The position numbers and the translations under genes were made by a program. A DNA stretch of 64,000 nucleotides from Paenibacillus sp. MZ04-78.2 (lineage in GTDB: Bacteria; Bacillota; Bacilli; Paenibacillales; NBRC-103111). The stretch's first letter is position 1. Each line of letters begins with the position of its first letter. Location: assembly GCF_024213375.1 (NCBI RefSeq), contig NZ_JANAVJ010000017.1:1-64000 (forward strand), read 5' to 3'. Shown here in pieces: positions 16,997 through 24,130 of this stretch. A model generated the notes under the pieces. That model was given only the letters and a program-made list of their open reading frames with translations, made no database searches and was not told the DNA's origin.

Positions 16997-17523
16997 TCCT
17001 TATCCGATTGATCTTGGTCCCACTCGAAATGCACTCCGCATAACGGAATGAACAGAAACTTGCTGTGTCCGAGCTGCACGACGTCATACGCGGTTAATTC
17101 GACCGGCGTGTAGACCGCTTCGTTGTTATGGTAAGCGAGCCCCGACGCATCGCCCGGCAGCAGGAAAAAGTTCCGTTTCTTCGGGTCGTACACGACGACC
17201 GCGTGATTCCGGCGGGAGATGGTATTGTCCCCAATGATCCGGATGTGCATATCCTCGGCCCGGCCGATGAAATTTTTCTCCGCCATGATCCGGTAATCTT
17301 GTCCTTGCTGCGGCCCTTCGATGCAGACGAGCCACCCGGTCACCGGCTCGATGCCTTCGGACTCCCCCAGATAAGGCATCGTCTTTTCGTCCTCCTGGAC
17401 TCTTGCCGCTTTCTTTCCCTCGGCTTTGGAAGCCGGCTCCACGACCATGCTGCAATAGGGGCATATGGTGCCGTGCTTTCTCGTACTGAACATGTGTCCG
17501 TTGGCGCATCTTGTCAAACTCAT
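16993..17523 (-). CDS. FHA-domain protein with N-terminal zinc-ribbon-like motif
   Basis: This 176-residue protein is called from the ATG at 17523 with a GGGGGAAT site upstream; a longer open frame exists to 17562. The first 30 residues have a C-x3-H...C-P-Y-C set (SLTRCANGHMFSTRKHGTIC) that should bind zinc. Residues about 65-165 form an FHA domain with G-R-A-E-D-M-H-I-R and ISRRNHAVVVYD, the phosphothreonine-binding loop signature. It is soluble and probably reads threonine phosphorylation within the locus. The stop overlaps the phosphatase start. Confidence 0.85.
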   Translation of the reverse strand: MSLTRCANGHMFSTRKHGTICPYCSMVVEPASKAEGKKAARVQEDEKTMPYLGESEGIEPVTGWLVCIEGPQQGQDYRIMAEKNFIGRAEDMHIRIIGDNTISRRNHAVVVYDPKKRNFFLLPGDASGLAYHNNEAVYTPVELTAYDVVQLGHSKFLFIPLCGVHFEWDQDQSDKE

Positions 17524-17574
17524 GGATATCGATTCCCCCGTCTGCTTCTTCTCAACGCTCAAACCCGAAATGCC

Positions 17575-18126
17575 CTACTTGACCAACAGCCTCGTATTGG
17601 CAATGTAAAGCGTATCGCCCGAATGCACTTGCTCGGGCGCATCGCCGTTCAGCAGCCGCTTGCCGCTTTCGCCGCGTTTCTTGATGCCGACGCCGTTGCT
17701 GGATTCGAGGTCTTCGATATACCAGTTGCCGGAAACGTAATTCAGCACCGCGTGCTGCTTGCTGACCAAGGCGGCATACTCGGTGCCCGACAAATCGATC
17801 TGCACCTCGAGATCGGAAGAGCTTTTCCCGATCAGGAGCGACGTCTCCCCGTGAATGTACCATTCCTTGATCCGTTCGCCGTCGTCGCCGAGCAGCGCCA
17901 GCTTCGTAATCGCCGCTTCCTTCTTGACTGCGGGCGCCGACACAGCCGCACGCCCGTACTTACGCCAAGCCATCCCCGCCAAGCCGATGATGAAAAAGAC
18001 AGCGACGAACAGCCTCAGGGCGACGTTGGTGTTCCATATATACGTATAAACCAGGGTAAAAGCCGCGACCAGCGCGATCAGCACGTTGACTACGGTTACC
18101 CATACGGATTTTTTTTCGCTCAACAT
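17575..18126 (-). CDS. FHA-domain protein with two N-terminal membrane spans
   Basis: This 183-residue protein has two hydrophobic helices (about residues 9-29 and 36-51) joined by a short turn, then a basic stretch and a C-terminal FHA domain. Signature elements are LIGKSSSDLEVQIDL, LVSKQHAVLNYV and LESSNGVGIKKRG. The FHA domain faces the cytoplasm if the two helices form a hairpin. It likely tethers phosphorylated components to the membrane. Having two FHA proteins in a row, one soluble and one membrane-bound, suggests a recruitment relay. It sits 51 bases upstream of the soluble FHA gene. Confidence 0.82.
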   Translation of the reverse strand: MLSEKKSVWVTVVNVLIALVAAFTLVYTYIWNTNVALRLFVAVFFIIGLAGMAWRKYGRAAVSAPAVKKEAAITKLALLGDDGERIKEWYIHGETSLLIGKSSSDLEVQIDLSGTEYAALVSKQHAVLNYVSGNWYIEDLESSNGVGIKKRGESGKRLLNGDAPEQVHSGDTLYIANTRLLVK

Positions 18127-18153
18127 TGGTTCCCCCGTTGGAACAGGATGTGC

Positions 18154-18606
18154 TTATTTTTTTCGGATGCCAAAATACTTCTCGAACATGGCCGTCGTAT
18201 CGACCGGATTTTTCGTCTCGCTCTTGTTCTTGATCCCGGCTTCCCCGCCTTTGGGATGATAGCCGAAAAAACGCTCGAATTGCTTTTCCATATCTTTCAG
18301 ATCAAACTGGGGCTGGCCGCTCTCGGCGCGCCGCTCCTTCGTCTTGGCGCCCGCGCCGGATGACGAACCGGCCTTGCTTTCCTGCTTGCGGTCCAGACGT
18401 TCGTCGTAGGCTTGCCTTGCCGACGCGTCGGACAAGGTCTGATACGCTTCGGTCACTTGCTTGAACTTCAGCTCCGCCTGCTTGCTGCCGCCGTTGGCGT
18501 CGGGATGATGCAGCTTGGCGAGCCGCTTGTAGGCCTTCTTGATTTCTTCGGAGGAGACGCTGCGTTCAACCTCCAGAATCTCGTAGTAATTGTTCATCGG
18601 ATTCAT
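18154..18606 (-). CDS. J-domain (DnaJ-type) co-chaperone
   Basis: The first 70 residues of this 150-residue protein are a J domain: NYYEILEVERSVSSEEIKKA, then the HPD signature in LHHPDANGG (residues 34-36). There is no G/F-rich or zinc-finger region, so it is a class C J protein. The rest is a basic, poorly structured linker and a short C-terminal module with FERFFGYHPKGGEA and a repeat-like MFEKYFGI, two similar aromatic motifs (F-E-[RK]-[FY]-F-G) that may dock a partner. The likely ATPase partner is the Hsp70-like protein of the same operon. Confidence 0.88.
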   Translation of the reverse strand: MNPMNNYYEILEVERSVSSEEIKKAYKRLAKLHHPDANGGSKQAELKFKQVTEAYQTLSDASARQAYDERLDRKQESKAGSSSGAGAKTKERRAESGQPQFDLKDMEKQFERFFGYHPKGGEAGIKNKSETKNPVDTTAMFEKYFGIRKK

Positions 18607-18628
18607 CCTTACCGCCGGAAATGGAGAA

Positions 18629-18656
18629 AGTTAAGGGGCGGAAAGACCCCTTAACT
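18629..18656 (-). terminator. Hairpin after hcp, likely attenuator
   Basis: A perfect 10-bp stem (18629-18638 with 18647-18656, AGTTAAGGGG and its complement) with an 8-base loop lies between the hcp stop and the J-domain start. The downstream side on the minus strand is only weakly T-rich. It may partly terminate transcription or protect the 3' end of the sheath-tube message, giving more sheath and tube than the downstream regulatory proteins. Confidence 0.6.
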
Positions 18657-18686
18657 CCTAGTGCTTGCAATAACCGGTCAAGCCGA

Positions 18687-19112
18687 TTATACGGTATATC
18701 CGCCTTCGATTGTGGCGAATTCCGTTTTGTCTTTCTTTTGCTTGATGAAGAGCGTGAACGTGCCTACGCCTTCCGTGTCGCCGAAGCGCTCTTGGTAGTC
18801 CACGACGAACGCGTTCGGGAAGTAAATTTTGCGCACCACTTGGCTGGCAGCGATCACTTCCAGCGTCACTTTGCGGTAGCAGTCGGACTTCTCAGCCGGT
18901 ACGAGCGACCACAAAGCAAGCTTCATCGTGTCGTCGGCGCTGTCGCCGTCCGTCGCAGTGATGATTTTGCCGGAGATTTTCAGGAACGCGCCTACGTCGG
19001 TCGATCTCGCGTTGGAGTCGTTCGGCGTATCCGTGTCGTAAACCACCGATTGAATGTTGTCCATGCCCAATTCGATTGTTTCTGCGCCTTCTACTTTCAG
19101 TCTGAAGCCCAT
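18687..19112 (-). CDS. Hcp-like tube protein
   Basis: This 141-residue protein is called from the ATG at 19112, with GGGAGGAT seven bases upstream; the longer open frame to 19232 runs through hairpins and is not used. Its size, all-beta pattern and long N-terminal loop (ELGMDNIQSVVYDTDTPNDS) followed by LKISGKIITAT and a late VVDYQERFGDTEGVGTFTLF fit the Hcp/TssD beta-barrel that stacks into the inner tube. It has no signal peptide. It lies next to the sheath gene, as tube genes usually do. Confidence 0.75.
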   Translation of the reverse strand: MGFRLKVEGAETIELGMDNIQSVVYDTDTPNDSNARSTDVGAFLKISGKIITATDGDSADDTMKLALWSLVPAEKSDCYRKVTLEVIAASQVVRKIYFPNAFVVDYQERFGDTEGVGTFTLFIKQKKDKTEFATIEGGYTV

Positions 19113-19143
19113 TGATAAATCCTCCCTAAAGGTAAGTATGGTC

Positions 19144-19206
19144 CCCGACAGCGTCTCGCGCTGCCGGGATTTATGTTGAAAGGGGAGCTTGCGAAAGCTC
19201 TCCTTT
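19144..19206 (-). promoter_or_regulatory. Two RNA hairpins between sheath and tube genes
   Basis: On the transcribed strand a stem at 19179-19206 (AAAGG...GAGCTT type, short UCGC loop) is followed by a second 10-bp stem at 19144-19168 (CCCGGCAGCG with CGCTGTCGGG, one G-U pair). Neither is followed by a clear T-run. They could be processing or stabilising structures that raise tube message over sheath message. Confidence 0.5.
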
Positions 19207-19234
19207 AACAACCGCATAAGTTTGTTCAGCATCG

Positions 19235-21406
19235 TTACGCTTTAACCGGGGTGGTCCCTTTCGTGATCATCACCTCAAGGTTCTTCACGTTGCCGTTGAA
19301 GACCAGATCGATATGACACATGTTGCTCTTATCGTCGATAATGTAGCTCATGTCGTCCCCGTCCTGGATGATCGAGTTGACGTACCCCCGCGTACCGAGC
19401 CATTTGCTCTTTTGGCTGCTCGGATTGTTGCTGAAAAATTTAACGATGTTGTCGTGTTTGAAGTCGCCGGTCTGGAAGCGCAGGATGCGTTCGATGTACG
19501 TGCTGACCAGCGTCTTGTAGATCGAATCGAAGCCGTCGTCGGTCGACGCAAGGCTTCGCGCCTTGTAGACGGTAATGCGCTTGATGTCTTTGCCCTGCAG
19601 CTGCGCGTTCTCGGAAGAGAACACGAAGCCGAAGTTTTTCCGGTTGATCGAATCCTTGATGTTGTTCGTGAAGCCGGAAATTTCCTTCGCCATCGTCGTG
19701 ATGGCACGCAGACCGTTCTCCCCGGCCTCGATATCGAAGCGCACGCCCGGGAACTCCCGGCTTACCGTCTTGAACGATTCGCGCAAATATTCCGGGCACT
19801 GGTAAGCCGCCACGATCCCCGTCGCCACATAGGCTGCGCCGACGTAGACGCCCTCGATCCAGAGCTTCAGAATGTCTTCCTTCTCCTGCGACAGCTTGAC
19901 GCCGCCGTCCTCGGTTTGCAGCATTTTGCTGTCGATGACGACCCCGGACTTGTCCTTCGGAATAATCGTGAAGTTCGGCACGCACGGCACCGCGAATTCG
20001 CTATATTCCTTGCGGACCAGCACGCCGCACTTGTCGATGTACTTGTCGATGCCGGCGGTCGCCATGCTGTTGAACGTCGTCTCCTCGCCGGTCTCGAAGT
20101 TGAAGAACACCTGCACTTTGAAGTCCTTGATCACCTGCAGCAGCATCGTGAGCGATTCCATCGTGTTGCCGTCCTGCTTGGCCACCTTTTCGTTGCCTCG
20201 GAACCGCTCCCGGCTCACCTTCGAAGCGCCGGAAGAATCGAGCTGCACCGAAGGGACGATACCGAACCAGATCGTATCGGTGAAATCGTTCTTCGCGTTG
20301 ACCGTGTTCAGGTACGTTTCCAGCCTCGGAATGTTGCTGCTTTTCACGATCATGTCCAGCTTGGAGTTCGTGATCAGCATCGAAGGCTGCATCCCTTTGT
20401 TTTTGGTGGAGTATTGGTCAAAAAACATTTTGATGCCCAATAATTTTTCCACCAAAGGCTTGACGGTCTTCACGAACTCGTCCTTGGCGTTCTTGTAGAA
20501 CTCCAGATACGTGTTGTAGTTCTGCACTTCCTTCTCGGTATCGATCTCGCTCTGTACCGCAGGCAGCGGGCAGAACGTCCGTACGACCAGGTCTTTGACA
20601 TAAGCGGATGGTGTATCCGACACGGACTCGTAATCGTCCTCGAATACGCCGATCAGGCCGCTCGTGCTGTTGTCGTCCGCGATCATGAGCTGCATCGTGT
20701 CCGATTTCGGCGATTCGATAATTTTCAGTTCGCCGGAATCGCCGATCATCAGCATCCCGATCTGGATCGCTTCGGATTCGTTTTCTTCCTGCGCCCCTCC
20801 GAGCAGAAGACGGGTCTTGATGTCTTCGATCGCCAGCGGAAGCATGGCCATGACGTTATTATAGTTTTTGCTGGCGTCCTCGAACATGATGTTGAGCTTG
20901 TCCCCGAGGTCCAGCTTTTTCGGATCGCCGTCGTCCAGCTTGTCGTATTGAGTGTACAAATAATGGATTTCCTTGCGCACCTGGCGGATGTCGTCCATTA
21001 CTTTTTTCGGGGAGATCATGTCGAGCAGGTTCTCGAACTTGAAGTCCACGTTAGGAATGCCTTGGCTGCGCTTCGTATCGATCAGCGTAAACAGCATTTT
21101 CAGAAAATCGTTGCTTTGGTCGATCTTGATCTCCGAAATGCTGTCCTCGGAAATCCCTTCCGGCTTCTTGAGCGTGTACATGACCTTCTGGTTGGCTGCA
21201 TTGAAGAACGAGTACACGGTCGGCGAAAACTTGTCCAAAAACTCGTCGAAGCTGCGAACGAGCAGATGCTGGTTAATCTCCTTGATCGTATCGTCGCTTA
21301 AGCTGTCGATGCCTCTGACGTCCCCGACGATCGTGACGAGATCAAGCTTTTCCGGATTGATCTCTTCGAAGAGCATGGTGCGGTTCGTTTGATTGATGAT
21401 GTCCAT
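19235..21406 (-). CDS. Contractile sheath protein, TssB-TssC-like fusion
   Basis: This protein has 723 residues. Residues about 1-170 resemble TssB (VipA): a first strand (LDLVTIVGDVRGI), and DFKFENLLDMISPKKVMDDI followed by RKEIHYLY, which matches the TssB pattern F-x2-[ML]-x-D-[FI]-x-P-x2-V ... R/K-x-L-x2-L. Residues about 270-723 resemble TssC: a central domain (LLQVIKDFKVQVFFNFETG) and a C-terminal sheath core with STYIERILRFQTGDF, similar to the Y-[IL]-K-x-[IM]-x-R-x-x-I-G-S-F element. The sum of usual TssB and TssC lengths is close to this length. It is the first gene of the leftward operon, 100 bases after a sigma-A-type promoter. A single-chain sheath of this kind is unusual. Confidence 0.72.
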   Translation of the reverse strand: MDIINQTNRTMLFEEINPEKLDLVTIVGDVRGIDSLSDDTIKEINQHLLVRSFDEFLDKFSPTVYSFFNAANQKVMYTLKKPEGISEDSISEIKIDQSNDFLKMLFTLIDTKRSQGIPNVDFKFENLLDMISPKKVMDDIRQVRKEIHYLYTQYDKLDDGDPKKLDLGDKLNIMFEDASKNYNNVMAMLPLAIEDIKTRLLLGGAQEENESEAIQIGMLMIGDSGELKIIESPKSDTMQLMIADDNSTSGLIGVFEDDYESVSDTPSAYVKDLVVRTFCPLPAVQSEIDTEKEVQNYNTYLEFYKNAKDEFVKTVKPLVEKLLGIKMFFDQYSTKNKGMQPSMLITNSKLDMIVKSSNIPRLETYLNTVNAKNDFTDTIWFGIVPSVQLDSSGASKVSRERFRGNEKVAKQDGNTMESLTMLLQVIKDFKVQVFFNFETGEETTFNSMATAGIDKYIDKCGVLVRKEYSEFAVPCVPNFTIIPKDKSGVVIDSKMLQTEDGGVKLSQEKEDILKLWIEGVYVGAAYVATGIVAAYQCPEYLRESFKTVSREFPGVRFDIEAGENGLRAITTMAKEISGFTNNIKDSINRKNFGFVFSSENAQLQGKDIKRITVYKARSLASTDDGFDSIYKTLVSTYIERILRFQTGDFKHDNIVKFFSNNPSSQKSKWLGTRGYVNSIIQDGDDMSYIIDDKSNMCHIDLVFNGNVKNLEVMITKGTTPVKA

Positions 21407-21505
21407 TGAGCTGTCGGCTATAAAAACTTGCCGGACCCGGCATATGATTCTTATAGCCTACTCCTTTCCGAGCATTTTGGGATGAAGACCGGAAACACAG
21501 GTCTA

Positions 21506-21535
21506 ATCATAGAGTTTTGTGTTTTATTTTGTCAA
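21506..21535 (-). promoter_or_regulatory. Sigma-A-type promoter of the injection-system operon
   Basis: On the minus strand TTGACA (21535-21530) and TATGAT (21511-21506) are separated by 18 bases. This would start transcription near 21500, about 95 bases before the sheath ATG. The surrounding intergenic stretch (21407-21823) is much more AT-rich than the genes and contains no open frame of note. Confidence 0.7.
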
Positions 21536-21572
21536 CCATGGATTTTTATAGTCATTGAATCCTAGATAATCA

Positions 21573-21586
21573 AGGACTATAGTCCT
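21573..21586. promoter_or_regulatory. 14-bp perfect palindrome in the divergent promoter region
   Basis: AGGACTATAGTCCT reads the same on both strands. It lies about 40 bases upstream of the leftward promoter's -35 and some 240 bases before the VWA gene. Its position between two divergent parts of one system makes it a candidate operator. No regulator gene of obvious fit lies adjacent. Confidence 0.4.
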
Positions 21587-21823
21587 ATTTTTGAGCAAAC
21601 ACATTTATTTTTCAGCCCTTCTGTTATATGCTGAATTAACCATATAAATCCATCCTTTCATTCCCTTTTTCATCACCTCCCTTTCAAAAATGTGTCGAAC
21701 TTAACAAAATTGTATTTTTTTACTACTCCCTAATTGTACTATATTTTTCGGTAAAGACATACCGATAGTTTAGAGTTATTTTGGTGAACTTTCACACATT
21801 TTACAAATGAAGGGTGAGTTTTA

Positions 21824-23845
21824 ATGGTTGGGGAACTGCATACAAGAAGGCGCGTCCCGGTTGGAATGCGAATTTTGGCGATTGCTGTCATGTTGTCGCT
21901 GCTATTCGTCCCGCTCGGATCGGCGTTTGCCGAAGGCGATTCGAATCCGGGCTTCGACGCGGTGTTCGTGATGGACGTCAGTTATTCGATGAACGCCACG
22001 GACCGGGACCGGATCGCTGCGGAAGTCATCAAAATGTTTATGGACATGAGCGAGGCCGCCCGCACCCAAGTCGGGTTTGCCGCCTACAACCATAAAATCG
22101 TCGAGGCGCAGCCGCTCGCCCCGCTAACCCAGGAGGAGCAAAAAAATCTGCTCAAAAGGAAAATCGCGGAGCTGCGTTTCTCCGGCTATACGGATCTCGG
22201 CCTCGGGCTGAGCAAAGGGGCCGAGCTTGTCGGGAGCGGCAAAGGCGGCGGACGTCCGTTTATGATTCTGCTGTCGGATGGCGGGACGGACTTTGGACCT
22301 ATTTATACAGGAAGATCGGTCGAGGATTCGAACAAAGACGTGGAGCGCGTGATCGCGGAAGCGCAGTCGAAGGGCTACCCCATCTACACCGTCGGGCTTA
22401 ATCATGACGGCTCGGTCAACGCGCCGCAGCTCGAAACGATCGCCGCCAAGACGGGGGGCACGTCGTTCATCACGGAAAGCGCGGGTGATCTGCCGGAAAT
22501 TTTCAACAACATTTTCGCCAAGCAAATCCGCTCCGTGCTCGTCCCCGTCGCAGCTGTCACAGCCACCGGGGAGCTGCAGGAAGTGACGGTCAACATTCCG
22601 AACGGCAGCATGAACGAAGCCAATATCGTGCTGTTGTCGGAGCATCCGATCACCGAAACGCATCTGTACTACAATTCGAAAAACATCCGATTCGTAAAGT
22701 CGGACAAATACTCGCTGCTCAAAATTCCCCAGCCGCAAAAGGGCGCCTTTCTGCTGAAATTCAAAGCGAAGCCCGGGGATTTTGTGAAAATCAGCCTGCT
22801 CGGCAACTACGGCCTCAAGGCGGGAATGGAGCTTGCCCAGCCGGTCAAGGGCGTGCCGTCGACCGTTTCCGCCTTCCTGCTGCGCCATGCGGACGGAACC
22901 AAGCTGGCCGACGCCGACGTGTACCAATCGATGAAGGCCGAGCTGATCGTGAAAGACTTGCAGACGAATAAAGAAGAACGGACGCCGATGAAGCTGAACG
23001 GAAACGGCTTCGAAGTGCAGACGGTCTTCCCGCACTCCGGCAAGTATCAAGCCCGCGTGTTTCTGAGCAGCCCGGATTTTTACCGGGAAACGGCGGTCAG
23101 CGAACTAAATATCGCGAACACGGCGCCCGAACCGATCAGCAGCGGAGCCATCGAGCTGACGAAGGAAGACGGAGACGCCAAAATAGACCTTAAGAACTAT
23201 TTTCGCGATGTGAATCAGGACAAGCTGAGCTATACGATCGCCTCCAACAGCAACGCCAAGCTGGCCGACTTCGCGGTGGACGGCGATACGTTAACCGTCG
23301 CTTCCATGCACGCCGGCAAAGCGGTCCTGACGATGACGGTAACGGACGACGAGGGAGCTTCCGTCACCTCAGACCTCGTCATCAACGTGCACTCCGTCGT
23401 GCAGCGTTATTTGATTATCGCGGGCATCGTGCTCGCCGTGCTGCTGGCCGCTTGGGCCGTTTATTGGCTGCTTCGTCCGAAGCCCCGCTTTGTCGGAAGG
23501 CTGGAAGGGTACTTCCTCAATACGGCGAGCGGCAGCGATATACCGGTGAAGTACTGGCCTCTCGCTTCATTCGAGAAGCGCCAGATCAGCCTGCGCGAGC
23601 TGTTCGCCAGCCTCGACGTCAACGAGCCGCTGCCGGAGGCGGAGCGCATCATCATCGAAGCCGGGAAGAACGGCACGATCCTGCTGCGGCACAACACGCG
23701 CTGCACGATTGAAAAGGGCAAGACGCCGATCCCCCGCAACAAAAAGGAATCGATCAGCTACAACGAGAAAATTTACATCACGTTCGAGGACCGGCTGACG
23801 GAAATCGAGCTGCGGTATAAAGAAGTAAAACCCAACACCCTGTAG
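21824..23845 (+). CDS. VWA-domain membrane protein
   Basis: This 673-residue protein starts at an ATG after AAGGGTGAG. It has a signal-like hydrophobic segment (about residues 15-36) and then a von Willebrand A domain with an intact metal site: DVSYSMN (D-x-S-x-S), a threonine in SGYTDLG and DGGTD. The middle holds strand-rich, cadherin/Ig-like modules (FRDVNQDKLSYTI...VTMTVTDDEG type). A C-terminal membrane span (about 531-550, IAGIVLAVLLAAWAVYWLL) leaves a roughly 120-residue cytoplasmic strand-rich tail. The bulk is outside the cell. It is transcribed away from the sheath operon and could sense or anchor the apparatus at the envelope; that role is inferred. Confidence 0.8.
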   Translation: MVGELHTRRRVPVGMRILAIAVMLSLLFVPLGSAFAEGDSNPGFDAVFVMDVSYSMNATDRDRIAAEVIKMFMDMSEAARTQVGFAAYNHKIVEAQPLAPLTQEEQKNLLKRKIAELRFSGYTDLGLGLSKGAELVGSGKGGGRPFMILLSDGGTDFGPIYTGRSVEDSNKDVERVIAEAQSKGYPIYTVGLNHDGSVNAPQLETIAAKTGGTSFITESAGDLPEIFNNIFAKQIRSVLVPVAAVTATGELQEVTVNIPNGSMNEANIVLLSEHPITETHLYYNSKNIRFVKSDKYSLLKIPQPQKGAFLLKFKAKPGDFVKISLLGNYGLKAGMELAQPVKGVPSTVSAFLLRHADGTKLADADVYQSMKAELIVKDLQTNKEERTPMKLNGNGFEVQTVFPHSGKYQARVFLSSPDFYRETAVSELNIANTAPEPISSGAIELTKEDGDAKIDLKNYFRDVNQDKLSYTIASNSNAKLADFAVDGDTLTVASMHAGKAVLTMTVTDDEGASVTSDLVINVHSVVQRYLIIAGIVLAVLLAAWAVYWLLRPKPRFVGRLEGYFLNTASGSDIPVKYWPLASFEKRQISLRELFASLDVNEPLPEAERIIIEAGKNGTILLRHNTRCTIEKGKTPIPRNKKESISYNEKIYITFEDRLTEIELRYKEVKPNTL

Positions 23846-23861
23846 AGGGGGTTGGGTTTTT
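23828..23861 (+). terminator. Rho-independent terminator overlapping the VWA stop
   Basis: The stem AACCCAAC (23829-23836) pairs with GTTGGGTT (23851-23858), extended by C/G pairs, and is followed by a T-run. The hairpin begins inside the last codons, so the stop codon lies in the loop. Confidence 0.85.
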
Positions 23862-24056
23862 GTCGCTCCATCGCGGGGGTGGCCAGGGGGAGTTGGGCAA
23901 AAGCTGTGGATTCGGCGAGAACGCGCCCGGGCCGCTTTTTTCTCTTCGGGGCGTTCGGGCGGAAGTTGTCGGGCAATCCTCGTGCTCCCTGACATTTGAG
24001 TGGAAGCTGACCTAACCGTGTCGAAAAATATTCTGCCGTGCCTGCGAAGCATCGAT

Positions 24057-24130
24057 AACGCACCGCAGTTCCTCTAAGCGGAGGCACAGCGAGCAAATGA
24101 ACCGAATAGCGCCACCGCAGCTCCGCTATT
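24057..24130 (-). repeat. Paired 25-nt dispersed repeat (copy 1)
   Basis: On the minus strand two units of the type AATAGaGGAaCTcaGGTGCGCTATT lie 52 bases apart, one at about 24105-24130 (AATAGCGGAGCTGCGG...) and one at about 24057-24078 (TTAGAGGAACTGCGGTGCGT). The same pair with 51-base spacing occurs at 40710-40785. The first unit overlaps the stop of the kinase gene. This is the only notable feature of the gap between the VWA terminator and the kinase gene. Confidence 0.55.

Noticed and set aside
5647-21406. A defective prophage
   Set aside because: No integrase, capsid, terminase, portal, lysis or tape-measure genes are present, while kinase, phosphatase, FHA and chaperone genes are; VgrG- and sheath-like proteins alone do not make a prophage.
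5647-21406. A typical PVC/Afp-type extracellular injection system
   Set aside because: There is no AAA+ ATPase, tail-fibre, LysM or repeated tube/sheath paralogues, and the Hcp-like and TssB/TssC-like features point to the type VI side.
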